Source: Gemmatimonadaceae bacterium
Lineage (GTDB): Bacteria > Gemmatimonadota > Gemmatimonadetes > Gemmatimonadales > Gemmatimonadaceae
NCBI GenBank assembly: GCA_020853635.1
Contig: JADYYN010000171.1
Span: forward strand, 1-60,108
DNA: 60,108 nucleotides
Direction: 5' to 3'
In this document: positions 25,449 through 35,600 of the stretch, piece after piece
Position numbering within the stretch: the first letter of the stretch is position 1
How the letters are laid out: every line of letters starts with the position of its first letter
Translations under genes and position numbers: made by a program
The notes under the pieces: generated by a model
Told to the model about the DNA's origin: nothing
Seen by the model: the letters and a program-made list of their open reading frames with translations, nothing else
Databases searched by the model: none

Positions 25449-27413
25449 TTAATCCTTCGCCTTCTCCAGCACGATCACGGTCGCGTCGTCCTTCGCCACC
25501 TGACGCATCCATGCCGTGAGGGCATCACGGGCAGTCGGAGACTGGATGCCGCGCACACCACGCACCGTCCGCGTGATCAGGAGGCGATCGCCCTCCTGCC
25601 TGTAAGTCGTCTTGTACACTCCGAACGGACTCGCCGCGTCGACGCCGGTCGGGAGCGTGGCGCGGTACCCGGCAGGCAGCGCCAGATCGAGCTCGAACGA
25701 GGTCTCGCGGTAGCCGAAGATCTGGATCGCATCGATGGGGAACCGCCGGGGCGGTTGTGCATCCAGTTCACGTGCGCCGTCGGCGAACGCGACCATGGTG
25801 CCCGCGAGGTTCCGCAGCAGGATCGTCGAGCCAGCGAGCTGCGCGGCCCGTCCGTTCGTGATCCGGAGTTTCACCTTCGGCGTCACGGTCAGATCCTTTC
25901 CTTCCGTGTGCTCGAGCGCCGAACCGTCGGACCCCGGGAACCAGCCGCGCGCGACATTGTTCGCGAGCTGCGCTCGCTGCGTCGAGTCGAGTGGGTTCTC
26001 GAAGACTTGTCGGATCTGGTACTGCAGATTGCCGGTCGCCATTTCCTCGTAAGTTCCGTCGAACACGCCGTCCTCACGCAGCGTGCCGACCATCCGCGTC
26101 GTCTGGCGGTTCTCCACCACGGTCGACAACGGGAAGGTCACCTCTTCGATGGCGCCGTCCGGATGTACGATGATACCGAACTCGCCCTGCGGTCCGAACG
26201 GCAGTTCACCGAACGGCGTGAGGTTCGCCGTGAGGTCGACGTATTCCCACGTGTTGCTGCGCGGACGTTTGAACGCGGCGATCGCGTGGTCGAACTGCGT
26301 GATGGATGGCAACCCGCGCTCCACGCCGCCCGTGGAGTTCAGCAGCACCGGGCGCGCCATGATGCCGAGCTTCTGCAGCATCGCGACGAAGATGGTCGAC
26401 TTGTCCTTGCAGTCGCCGAACCCGGTGGAGAGGACCTCAGCGGGCGTGCGCGGCTGATAGCCGCCGAGCCCGAACGCGATCGAGACGTAGCGGACATCCT
26501 GCGCCACCCAACGGTGCACCGCGCGGAGCGTGTCATCGAGCGTGCGCGCCGGGCGCAACAGCTCGGCCATCTTGGCGGCGACCTCGGGCGTGACCTCGTA
26601 GCGGCCGCGCGCATTGGCGGCGTACCACTTCCCGATTTCCGCCCACTTGAGTGGCAGCGACCAGACGACCGACATGTAGACGCCGTTGGAGTCGGCGGCG
26701 AACGGCTCGGGCTTCACCTTCGGCAGGTCCTGCGCCGCCCACGTCATCACGCGACGACCCCCGACCACGGTCTCCTGACGGGCGAAGTTCAGGTTCTCTT
26801 CCTTGAGGTTGATCTTCACCGATGCCGGCACGTCGACGATGTAGCGTGACCGCGCCACCGCGAGGCCGGTGCTGACGCTCCACGAATGGAACGCGTCGCC
26901 GGTGAGGAACGGCTTGAGCTCCTCGGTCGTCGTGCTGAAGTCGACGATGGTCCCTGCCGCCACACCGCTGATCGAAACGCGGATCACCTTGCGATCGGCG
27001 TAGATCGGGTCGCCCATCTGCGCCGGCACGTCCGACTCCTGCACCTGTGTCGGCTTCTCGCTGATCACGGTGCCGTCGGGCCTGACCACGCGCAGCCAGT
27101 TGATGGTCAGCTTCTCGTGCTTCGGTGCATACGAGAACTGCATCTCCTGATAGTCCTCGGCGCCTTCGGGCCGCAGGATCTGGATGATCTGCCGGTAGGT
27201 CGTGGTCCCGCGCCCGTCGGCCTCGAGCCGGATCACGCCGTCGTCGAGCAGATACCGTCGCATCTCCTCGGGCGCGGTCTTGGGATCGATCGCCAGCCGG
27301 TAGATCGTGTCGGGCTTCACCGACGGGTCACCGGCGGGACTGATCACCGGGGCTTGCGCCGCCAAGGTGAGCGGGAACGCGAGCAGGACGAGTGCAGAGG
27401 CAACAGGACGCAT
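25449..27413 (-). CDS. Exported DUF3857/transglutaminase-like protein
   Basis: This 654-residue protein has a signal peptide (ALVLLAFPLTLAAQA), then a DUF3857 domain (about 45-220), then a transglutaminase-like core with the Cys-His-Asp triad visible: GFGDCKDKSTIFVAML, TQFDHAIAAF and EYVDLTANL. The last ~180 residues are beta-rich. These proteins are exported; their substrates are unknown, and cysteine-protease or cross-linking activity is possible. The ATG at 27413 has an AAGGTGG ribosome binding site. It is divergent from the D-aminoacylase gene, with a ~180-bp shared control region. Confidence 0.8.
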   Translation of the reverse strand: MRPVASALVLLAFPLTLAAQAPVISPAGDPSVKPDTIYRLAIDPKTAPEEMRRYLLDDGVIRLEADGRGTTTYRQIIQILRPEGAEDYQEMQFSYAPKHEKLTINWLRVVRPDGTVISEKPTQVQESDVPAQMGDPIYADRKVIRVSISGVAAGTIVDFSTTTEELKPFLTGDAFHSWSVSTGLAVARSRYIVDVPASVKINLKEENLNFARQETVVGGRRVMTWAAQDLPKVKPEPFAADSNGVYMSVVWSLPLKWAEIGKWYAANARGRYEVTPEVAAKMAELLRPARTLDDTLRAVHRWVAQDVRYVSIAFGLGGYQPRTPAEVLSTGFGDCKDKSTIFVAMLQKLGIMARPVLLNSTGGVERGLPSITQFDHAIAAFKRPRSNTWEYVDLTANLTPFGELPFGPQGEFGIIVHPDGAIEEVTFPLSTVVENRQTTRMVGTLREDGVFDGTYEEMATGNLQYQIRQVFENPLDSTQRAQLANNVARGWFPGSDGSALEHTEGKDLTVTPKVKLRITNGRAAQLAGSTILLRNLAGTMVAFADGARELDAQPPRRFPIDAIQIFGYRETSFELDLALPAGYRATLPTGVDAASPFGVYKTTYRQEGDRLLITRTVRGVRGIQSPTARDALTAWMRQVAKDDATVIVLEKAKD

Positions 27414-27557
27414 CGGTACCACCTTGGTGGGGTCGGAACGGCGGTGTGGATCGGGCGAAACTACGGCCCGGGACGGCGAGCGGATAGAGCCGAACAAAGC
27501 CCCGAGCCGTCGCTGCGGACGCACGGGGCACACCCGTGCGGCCTGCGCCGTTGGCGC

Positions 27558-27563
27558 TACCTT
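27558..27563 (+). promoter_or_regulatory. Candidate -10 element for the D-aminoacylase gene
   Basis: TACCTT in the context GGCGCTACCTTTGTC lies 29 nt before the ATG at 27593. On the opposite strand a TAGTTT (27464-27459) could serve the divergent transglutaminase-like gene. Neither has a clear -35. Confidence 0.3.
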
Positions 27564-27592
27564 TGTCGACAGTCCTCACCTCCGAGTCCGCC

Positions 27593-29305
27593 ATGTCCGT
27601 CCGCGTCCTCAGTGCCCTGCTCGCCTTCACGCTTGCCTGCACCCCGTCGTCACCGGTCGGCACACGCCCGGCCCCGGTCACCGGCCCCTTCGACATCATT
27701 ATAGAGAACGGCCGCATCGTCGACGGCACCGGCGCCGCCTGGTACTACGGCGACCTCGCCATCCGCGGTGAACACATCGCCGCCATCGGCCCGCGCGGCG
27801 CCTTCACACGCGCACGCGCCACCTCCCGCGTCGACGCCAAAGGCCTCATCGTCTCGCCCGGCTTCATCGATATCCAGGCGCATTCCATCGGTCACTACAT
27901 GACCGGCGACGGCCGCGCGATCTCCATGGTCACGCAGGGCATCACCACCGCCATCCACGGCGAGGGCTCATCACTCGGCCCCATGAACGACAAGCTCCTC
28001 GCCACTGAATCGGACTCGGCGAGTCGCGAGATGCTGCGCCGCTTCGCCGGGCCACACGGCTTCGGCGCCTGGCTCGAGTACATGGTCGCTCGCGGCACGG
28101 CGCAGAACGTCGGCTCCTTCCTCGGCGACGGCACGGTGCGCGTGTATGTGAAGGGCGAGGAAGCTGGTGCGCTGACCATCGCTGAGCGCGACACCATGCG
28201 CGCCATGGTCGCCCGCGCCATGGAAGACGGTGCGTTCGGCATCGCGAGCGCACTCATCTATCCACCCAACACCTACGCCAGCACCGAAGAACTCGTCGAC
28301 GCAGCGAAGGCGATGTCGCCGTACGGCGGCATCTACATCACGCACATGCGCTCCGAGGGAGACAAGTTCCTCGAAGCCATGGACGAAGCCCTGCGCATCG
28401 GCCGCGAAGGCAACGTGCCCGTAGAGATCTACCATCTCAAGGCCAGCGGCCCGCGTAACTGGCCCAAGATGCCGCGCGCGATCGCGAAAATCGACTCTGC
28501 ACGCGCCGCCGGTCAGGACGTGCAGGCCAACATGTACCTCTACCCCGCGGGCGGGAACTCCTTCGCCTCCTGCATCCCGCCCAAGTACTCCGCCGGCGGC
28601 AAACTGCTCGAGAATCTCAAGAACCCGGCACTCCGCGCCACGATGGTCGCCGAGATGCATGCGATGGACGCCGGCTACGAGAACCTCTGCGAGATCGCCA
28701 CGCCGGCCAACGTCATGGTCGTCGGCTTCACCAAGCCCGAGCTCAAGCGCTTCGAAGGCAAGCGGCTCGCCGAGATCGCGACTGCGCTCAACAAGGACTG
28801 GGCCGAAGTCATCATCGATCTCAACGTCGAAGAGAACCTCGGGCTCGGCGAGCTGCTCTTCCTCATGAGCGAGGAGAACATCCGGCTCCAGCTGCAGCAG
28901 CCGTGGATGAAGTTCGGCACCGATGCGAGCTCGCAGGACCCGGCCACCGCGCAGGGCATGACCCACCCGCGCGCGTACGGCAACTTCCCGCGCCTATTCG
29001 GTCGTTACGTGCGCGAGCAGCGCGTGATCCCGCTCGAGGACGCCGTACGCAAGGCGAGCTCCGCCGTCGCCACGCGACTGTCGCTCACCGACCGCGGTGT
29101 GCTCAAGGTCGGGCTCAAGGCCGACATCATCATCTTCGATGAGACGACCATCATCGACAACGCCACGTTCGACAAGCCGCACCAGCTCTCGACCGGCGTG
29201 CGCGACATGTTCGTGAACGGCGTCGCAGTACTCCGCGATGGACAGCACACGGGCGCCAAACCCGGTCAGGTGGTGCGCGGCCCGGGGTATCGCCCGCGCA
29301 ACTGA
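27593..29305 (+). CDS. N-acyl-D-amino-acid deacylase family amidohydrolase
   Basis: This 570-residue protein has a lipoprotein-type signal (LSALLAFTLAC) and the amidohydrolase layout: DIIIENGRIVDGTGA, SPGFIDIQAHS, ITHMRSEGDKF, VEIYHLKASG and a C-terminal GVRDMFVNGVAVLRDG. The canonical metal H-x-H after FID is changed to Q-x-H (IQAH), a variation I recall in part of this family, so single-metal chemistry is likely. It should hydrolyse N-acyl-D-amino acids or D-residue peptides in the periplasm. The start at 27593 gives the signal peptide directly. Confidence 0.85.
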   Translation: MSVRVLSALLAFTLACTPSSPVGTRPAPVTGPFDIIIENGRIVDGTGAAWYYGDLAIRGEHIAAIGPRGAFTRARATSRVDAKGLIVSPGFIDIQAHSIGHYMTGDGRAISMVTQGITTAIHGEGSSLGPMNDKLLATESDSASREMLRRFAGPHGFGAWLEYMVARGTAQNVGSFLGDGTVRVYVKGEEAGALTIAERDTMRAMVARAMEDGAFGIASALIYPPNTYASTEELVDAAKAMSPYGGIYITHMRSEGDKFLEAMDEALRIGREGNVPVEIYHLKASGPRNWPKMPRAIAKIDSARAAGQDVQANMYLYPAGGNSFASCIPPKYSAGGKLLENLKNPALRATMVAEMHAMDAGYENLCEIATPANVMVVGFTKPELKRFEGKRLAEIATALNKDWAEVIIDLNVEENLGLGELLFLMSEENIRLQLQQPWMKFGTDASSQDPATAQGMTHPRAYGNFPRLFGRYVREQRVIPLEDAVRKASSAVATRLSLTDRGVLKVGLKADIIIFDETTIIDNATFDKPHQLSTGVRDMFVNGVAVLRDGQHTGAKPGQVVRGPGYRPRN

Positions 29306-29319
29306 CGCGGTCAGCGGCT

Positions 29320-29325
29320 TAGCTT
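29320..29325 (+). promoter_or_regulatory. -10 element, leaderless start of the esterase gene
   Basis: TAGCTT is followed after exactly 6 nt by the ATG at 29332. No Shine-Dalgarno is present. No convincing -35 was seen. Confidence 0.45.
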
Positions 29326-29331
29326 TCGCGC

Positions 29332-29979
29332 ATGACTCCACTCCCTCCGCACGGCGGCCAGCCGCGCCTCACCGCCGGCGCGCCGCTCGCGACGGCGCGC
29401 GCGGCCATGATCCTCATCCACGGTCGCGGCGCTTGGGCCGAAGGCATCATCGGACTCGCCGACGCGTTCGGCCGCGACGATGTGCACTACGTCGCGCCCA
29501 ACGCACTCGGCGGCACCTGGTACCCGACGAGCTTCATGTCGCCGCTCGCACTCAACGAGCCGGGCATCTCGTCCGGCATCAGTGTGGTGCACGGTCTCAT
29601 CGACGAACTCGTCGCCGCAGGACTCCCCGAGCAGAAGATCGTGCTCTGCGGCTTCTCGCAGGGCGCCTGCCTCGCCAGCACCAGCGCACAGCGGCGCGCA
29701 CGCCGCTACGGCGCGGTGCTCGCCTTCTCCGGCGGACTCATCGGCCCGCCGGGCATGTCATGGGATGAATCCGGGACCTTCGCGGGTATGCCCGCGTTCT
29801 TCGGTTGCAGTGACGTCGACCCGCACATCCCCGAGTCGCGCGTACGCGAGACGGCGGCACTCTACGAGCGCATGGGCGCTACCGTGACCACGCGCATCTA
29901 CCGCGGCATGGCGCACACCGTCAACGAGGACGAGGTGCAGTTCGGCCGCGACGTGCTCGCGACTATCGCGGCCGACTGA
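29332..29979 (+). CDS. Phospholipase/carboxylesterase family alpha/beta hydrolase
   Basis: This 215-residue cytoplasmic protein has the small serine esterase layout: AAMILIHGRGAWAEGI (oxyanion region), the nucleophile elbow GFSQGA at about 106, FGCSDVDPHIPESRV (acid Asp) and the C-terminal catalytic His in GMAHTVNEDEV. It hydrolyses carboxylic or thio-esters; the natural substrate is unknown. It overlaps the 3' end of the convergent amidase gene by 17 bp. Confidence 0.85.
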   Translation: MTPLPPHGGQPRLTAGAPLATARAAMILIHGRGAWAEGIIGLADAFGRDDVHYVAPNALGGTWYPTSFMSPLALNEPGISSGISVVHGLIDELVAAGLPEQKIVLCGFSQGACLASTSAQRRARRYGAVLAFSGGLIGPPGMSWDESGTFAGMPAFFGCSDVDPHIPESRVRETAALYERMGATVTTRIYRGMAHTVNEDEVQFGRDVLATIAAD

Positions 29980-31612
29980 CCGCTGGCGCCGCCGCGCGCG
30001 ACGCCGCCGACACGAGCGGCGGTGTGGTGCGCGGCGGCCGACGGTGTTTGGTCGCCTGCTCGTACGCGAACCCATAGCCGAGCAACTGCGGTTCGCTCCA
30101 CGGCCGCCCGATGAACTCGAGCCCCACCGGCAACGAATCACTCGTGAAGCCCGCCGGCACGGTGAGCGCCGGCCAGCCGAGCGTGGGGCTCAGGCCGCGG
30201 TTGTCGCCACGCGAGTAGTTGTCGTTGGGCCGCGGGTTGGTGAGCACGTCGGCGGCGATGGTCGTCGTGCCCGCATCGTATGTCATGTACACGATCGCGT
30301 CGAGCTTCTGGTCTGCCATGAGCTTCAGCATCGCCACACGCATGGCCTCGCGGTACTTCATCAAGACGAGATAGTCGGGGTCGTTGGTCGTGCGGCCCAC
30401 GTACTCGATCAGCCCGCGCGCCCGCCACGGGTTCACCGGCCCGGTGAGCAGGATCTCCTTGAGCGTCTTCACGGGCGCATTCGGATGCTGCGCGAAGTAG
30501 GCATCGGTGGCTTCTTCGGTCTCGAAGTCGTTCCCCACACGCCGACCCGGCACCTGCGGCTGCGTGAGCGAGTCCACCAGCACCGCGCCCTGCGCCTTCA
30601 GATCCGTGAGCGCCTTCTCGAACAATACGCTCACCTTGTCGTACTCGGCGTTGATCTCGCGCGCCATCGCGTTGCGGCGCGCGGCGAGTGAATCACGAGC
30701 TGCGACACTGTCGGGGACGAGCGACGTCGTACGACGCGTCCGAAACACGCCGATCCGTGCGCCACGCAGTGAGGTCGCCTTGAGCGACGCGGTGTACGTC
30801 GCGGGGATCTCACCCACCGTGTACGCCGTGATCGGATCGTTGGGGTCGTAGCCCGCGATCACGTCGAGCACACGCGCCGCATCCGCCACCGTGCGTGTCA
30901 TCGGGCCCATGGTGTCCTGCGTCGGATTCGCGGGCAACATGCCGAAGCGACTCACCAGCGGGAGCGTGGGACGCAGCCCAACGAGGCTGCTCACCGCCGC
31001 CGGGCCACGGATCGATCCGCCCGTGTCCTCACCGATGCCCACCAGCCCGAAGTTCGCCGCCACACTCGATGCCGTTCCGCCGGACGAGCCACTGGGGTTC
31101 CGAGTAGGGTCATACGCGTTGCGGATGATGCCCGGCCCTGAGCCCACGTAGCGCGACGCGAACTCGCCCATCGTGGTCTTGGCGAGGATGATCGCGCCCG
31201 CGCCCTCGAGCCGTCGCACGATCGTGGCATCGCGCTGCGGCACGAACTGCGCGAAGATCGCCGAACCGTAGCCGGTCGGCATGTCCTTCGTCTCCACCTG
31301 GTCCTTGAGCATCACCGGCACACAGTGCAGCGGTCCACGCGACCCCTTCGCCTTGAGCACCGCGTCGAGCGAGTCCGCCTCGGCGAGCGCCCGCGGATTC
31401 ACGAACTGGATGGAGTTGAGTGCAGGCCCCGACTGATCGTACTCGACGATGCGATCGAGATACGCCTGCACCAGCGCGCGACACGTGAGACGCTTGGCGT
31501 CCATCGCAGCGTGCACACCGGGGATCGTCGCTTCCATCACATCGAACTGCTGGGCGCCAGCAGCGAACGGAACACACGACAGCAGCAGCACGAGTGCAGG
31601 ACGACGCATCAC
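29963..31612 (-). CDS. Amidase (amidase signature family), exported
   Basis: This 549-residue protein has a signal peptide (ALVLLLSCVPFAAGAQQ) and the complete Ser-cisSer-Lys triad: VMLKDQVETKDMPTG (Lys), PSGSSGGTASSVAA (cis-Ser) and GEDTGGSIRGPA (nucleophile Ser). The LRPTLPLVSRFGMLP and DTMGPMTRTVADAA segments are typical. It should hydrolyse amides in the periplasm. It is the last gene of a four-gene minus-strand operon with the propeller-amidohydrolase, a small lipoprotein and an asparaginase-like protein. The C-terminus is Ala/Pro/Arg-rich. Confidence 0.9.
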   Translation of the reverse strand: MMRRPALVLLLSCVPFAAGAQQFDVMEATIPGVHAAMDAKRLTCRALVQAYLDRIVEYDQSGPALNSIQFVNPRALAEADSLDAVLKAKGSRGPLHCVPVMLKDQVETKDMPTGYGSAIFAQFVPQRDATIVRRLEGAGAIILAKTTMGEFASRYVGSGPGIIRNAYDPTRNPSGSSGGTASSVAANFGLVGIGEDTGGSIRGPAAVSSLVGLRPTLPLVSRFGMLPANPTQDTMGPMTRTVADAARVLDVIAGYDPNDPITAYTVGEIPATYTASLKATSLRGARIGVFRTRRTTSLVPDSVAARDSLAARRNAMAREINAEYDKVSVLFEKALTDLKAQGAVLVDSLTQPQVPGRRVGNDFETEEATDAYFAQHPNAPVKTLKEILLTGPVNPWRARGLIEYVGRTTNDPDYLVLMKYREAMRVAMLKLMADQKLDAIVYMTYDAGTTTIAADVLTNPRPNDNYSRGDNRGLSPTLGWPALTVPAGFTSDSLPVGLEFIGRPWSEPQLLGYGFAYEQATKHRRPPRTTPPLVSAASRAAAPAVSRPR

Positions 31613-31627
31613 GGAAGTGACCCGGAG

Positions 31628-32125
31628 TTAGGGAACAGGATTGATCGGCTCGAACACACCGACCTGACGGTTCTTGCGCACGTTGTCCCACGCGAAGCAG
31701 CGGCCGTTCATCGCCACATACACGCCGGACGGCAGTACCTGCACGAACGAGAGCGCCGAGCCGAGGTTGAACAGTCCGTCCGACGACCCGAACGCGAACG
31801 GCACCATCGCGCCGGTGAGCACGATGGTCTTGCCCGGCACGGTTGCGGCCAGCACCCGGGCGGTCTCGACCATGGTGTCGGTGCCGTGCGTGATCACGAT
31901 CTGCTGTTCGATGCACCCGCGGCACGCCGCCGCCACGCTGGCCCGGTGAGTGTCGGTCATCTCGAGGCTATCGATCATCATGAGCACCTCCACCGCGACC
32001 GGCAGTTTGCATCGCCCACGGTCGAGCATGTCATTGAGGTGCGTCTCGCGGAACGAGAGCGTGCCTTCGAGCTCGTTGTACTGCTTATCGAACGTGCCGC
32101 CGGTGACGAGGATGCGGATGGACAT
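31628..32125 (-). CDS. One-domain asparaginase-like protein
   Basis: This protein has only 165 residues, about half of a normal L-asparaginase. It carries both active-site motifs of the N-terminal domain: LVTGGTFDKQYNE (first Thr) and VITHGTDTMVETARVL (second Thr with Asp), plus TIVLTGAMVPFAFGSSD. The C-terminal domain is absent and the frame closes cleanly with NPVP and a stop, so this is not an obvious truncation. Short asparaginase-domain proteins are known in other bacteria; activity is uncertain. It has no signal peptide and sits between an exported lipoprotein and an amidase. Confidence 0.8.
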   Translation of the reverse strand: MSIRILVTGGTFDKQYNELEGTLSFRETHLNDMLDRGRCKLPVAVEVLMMIDSLEMTDTHRASVAAACRGCIEQQIVITHGTDTMVETARVLAATVPGKTIVLTGAMVPFAFGSSDGLFNLGSALSFVQVLPSGVYVAMNGRCFAWDNVRKNRQVGVFEPINPVP

Positions 32126-32132
32126 GGCGTGA

Positions 32133-32684
32133 TCAGTTCACCCGCTTCAACACCGCCGTGAACCGCGGCTTCGCATCACGATCGAGATGGTACGTCAACT
32201 CCTTCGCATCCGCCGAGAACGTCACGGTCCACACATTCGTCCGCGCCGCCGGGATCAACCGCGCCGTGTACGCATCCGCCTCGAAGTGCTGCGACATCGG
32301 TGCGCCGTCGAGGTTCGCCATGCCACCGTACATCGTCACGGAGTCCGGCGTGCCGTCCGCGTGCCGATGATCGTGCTTGAGCTCGAGCGTGCTGTCGCGC
32401 GTGGTGAAGACCCAGGTCCGCGAGCTGTCCGCGCCCACCACGAACGGCACCCGCACCTGCGAGTCATTGCACTCGGCGACAGTGGCCACGAGGAGCTTGC
32501 CGTGGAAGGCATCCGTGGTGTCGTCCGGGAACTGCTTCGCGCCCTCGTAGCGCGCGCCGCAGGCACCGCGCAGCGTATCGAAGAACGCCACCCGGGCGTC
32601 TCCGGTGCTTGCGCAGGCCACCGCCCCGCCCACTGTCGCGAACAGCGCGCCCACGACGAGTCCTGCACGATGCGACCGATTCAC
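32133..32684 (-). CDS. Hypothetical lipoprotein
   Basis: This protein has about 183 residues from a GTG at 32684, which overlaps the stop of the upstream gene as GTGA. The signal region GLVVGALFATVGGAVACAS ends in a lipobox-like VAC. The mature part has conserved-looking RGACGARYEGAKQF, the Cys of VAECND and a LELKHDHRHADGTPD segment. I do not recognise a characterised family. It is translationally coupled to the large amidohydrolase and only 7 bp from the asparaginase-like gene. Confidence 0.7.
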   Translation of the reverse strand: MNRSHRAGLVVGALFATVGGAVACASTGDARVAFFDTLRGACGARYEGAKQFPDDTTDAFHGKLLVATVAECNDSQVRVPFVVGADSSRTWVFTTRDSTLELKHDHRHADGTPDSVTMYGGMANLDGAPMSQHFEADAYTARLIPAARTNVWTVTFSADAKELTYHLDRDAKPRFTAVLKRVN

Positions 32685-35600
32685 TGGATCCCTGCCGTGG
32701 CTTTGGGTGCCGTGTACGCCCACGGCTGCATCGGCAGCTTCCGCTGCCGCGGATAGACCTCATCCAAGGTGTTCGCATCATACAACCGTCCGTTCATCAT
32801 CACCATGCCGATGCTGTTCGAGTTGCGGATGTTCAGCAGCGGGTCCCGGTCGAGCACGAGCAGATCGGCCATCTTCCCCGGCTCGAGCGAGCCGATGTCG
32901 GTCGCCAGACCGATCGCCTCCGCGCCGACGATCGTCGCCGCACGGAGCGCGTCGTGCGTCGACAACCCGCCGCTCTGCACCAGCCAAAGCTCCCAGTGCA
33001 TGCCGAGCCCTTGCAGCTGCCCGTGTGATCCCACGGCGATCTTCCCGCCTGCCGCGACAGTCTTGGCGATGTCCTCGCCATGCTGCCACATCGCGTACTC
33101 CTCGCGCAGCGCGAAGCCGGCGGGTCCGGGCGCGTTGCCCGTGCCGCGACGCCGGATCTTGCCCGCCAGATCGATCGGATGCGTGAACGTGCGAAGCTTC
33201 ACATCGTTCGCGAGATCCTCGGTCTGATAGAACCAACCTTCACCGAAGGGCCCACCGTACTCCACCACCAGTGTCGGGGAGTTGTACGTGCCCGTCGCGC
33301 GGTACCACTCGAACACATCGGCGAACTTCGGCGTGATCGGCAACGTGTGCTCGATGCCCGGGTACCCGTCGATGCCGTGCGTGAGGTTGAGCTTCTGATC
33401 GAGCCCACCCTCGGTGGTCGGCATGATGCCGAGTTCCTTGGCCGCCTGGATGATCCACTGACGCTGCTGGCGATTGCCGCTCATGTACATCTTGAGCGTC
33501 TTGGTGTCGTAGTACTTCGCGTAGCGTGCCATCACCTGCCGCGCATGCTCGAGGTCGCGAACCGCTTCGCCGGAGAACACGCCCGGACCGGTCGTGTAGA
33601 TGCGTGGCCCGATCATCTCGCCGTTCATCACGCGATCGCCGTACGTGAGGAAGTCGGTGGTCGCCGTCTGCGGGTCACGCGTGGTGGTGGTGCCGTACGC
33701 GAGCGTGGCGAGGTACTGCCACGTCTGCGTGTTGTGGATGCCCGGCGTGAGCCACTGCGGATGGTAGTGTGTGTCCACCATGCCGGGCATCACCACCTTG
33801 CCCGTCACATCGATCACGCGCGCCCCCGCGGGGATCGTCACCGACCCTCGTGCACCCACCGCGACGATACGATCGTCACGCACCACGATGTCCGCGTTCT
33901 CGATGATCTCGTTCCCGCGCATCGTGATCGCCTTTCCGCCGCGGAGCACCACCACGCCGCGCGGCGTGTCCCGCGTGGCCTGCACCGCGATGCGCGTCTC
34001 CACCGGCTTGTAGCCCGGCGTCGGCTTCTTCACCGTGTCGGCCTTTGCGATGGAGTCCGCGCGCGCGAGACTGTCACGCTTGGTCGTGTCGGCCCGGAGG
34101 AGCGCGACGCGACGCGCTTCCACCTTGAGCGAATCGTCCACCACCTTCGCCCGCGTGAGATCGTACGTCCACACCGCGTTGCCCAGCCCCCACATGACCC
34201 GCGTCCCGTCGTGCGACCACGCGGGGAACTCGCCGCCGATCTCATTCAGCTTGCGCACCGGCACCACGGCCGTGGCCGGCGCCGCCACCGAGACCGTCGG
34301 TGCCGTCGCACCGACCCTCGGGATCGTCACCACATAGAGATCCATCGCCACCATCGCCAACGCCTTGTCGCCGGTGGGTGCGATGACGATGAGGCTCGCC
34401 GACGGCGGCGTCGGGTTGTTCTCGAGGTGTTCTTCATCGTCGCCCCAGTGCGCCGCGAGTCCCGTGCCCGAGGTCGCATCATACGGCCGCGGCTCGCGCA
34501 GCGTCATCGGGCGCGAGGCACGACCACCGATCATGCGCGCCGCCTGCGCGTCGAGTCCCGCATCGAGCGTCATCGAGCCACCCGCGCCCGGCGGCATCGG
34601 CCCCGTCACGCGAAGATGACTCTTGAGATCGGTCCCATCCCAGCGGAACGACGCGAGACCATCGCGCGTGCCGTACGCGTAGATGCGATCCTTCTCCACG
34701 GTCGTGAAGTGCGGATTCCCCATGCCACCGGTCGGCATGATCACGGTGACCGCGCCGCCCGTGGCCGGCACCCACACGAACTCCGACGTCACCGGACCGA
34801 AGAACGATCCGCCCGCCTCCTGCGCTTCGCGCGATGCGGCACGCGTCGCCACGATGCGATCCCCAGCCGGCGACCACGCGACGTCAGCGAACCGCGCACC
34901 CGACGCCAAGGTCTGCGTGGCCCAGCCACGACGCGCATCGAGCGTCGCACGCACCATCGTCCCGCCCTGCGCGTCGTCCCACGTCACCCACACCAACGAT
35001 CTCGAGTCCGGCGACCACGCCGGCCCGAACTCGCCGACGGTCGCAGCACTCACACGCCGCGGTGTCCCGTTCGGCAGGTCCTGCACGTAGATCTTGCCCA
35101 TCGAGGAGAACGCGAGCTTGCTGCCGTCCGGCGACGGCGCGAGATCACGCACCTGTCGCGCCGTGAACGTCTGCGCCGTGTCGACGCGATACGCGAACTT
35201 CACCTCCGGTCCCATCTCGAGTTGCACATCCGCTTCGAACGGGATCTTCACCGGCGCGCTGCGGTCCACCGGCACGCGCCAGATCTCGCCGCCGTACGAC
35301 ACCACCACCGCACGCGAGTCGGGCGTGAACGAGTAGCCCGGATACACATCCATCGGTGCGCGCGACTCGCTGTCGTCGCGCTGCACGGGGAACGCGAGCC
35401 ATTCCTCGTTCTGCGTGGCGAGTTCGCGGATCCGCAATCCGGTCTTGGTCTCGAAACGCGTCGCGTACACGAGGTACTTGCCGTCGGGCGAGAGCGCCGG
35501 ACGGAACGCCGAGCCGTAGCGCGTGGACATCTGCGATGTGCGACCGTTGTCGCGGTCCCACACATACAACTGGTACTGCGGACCCAATGCGTTGTACTGC

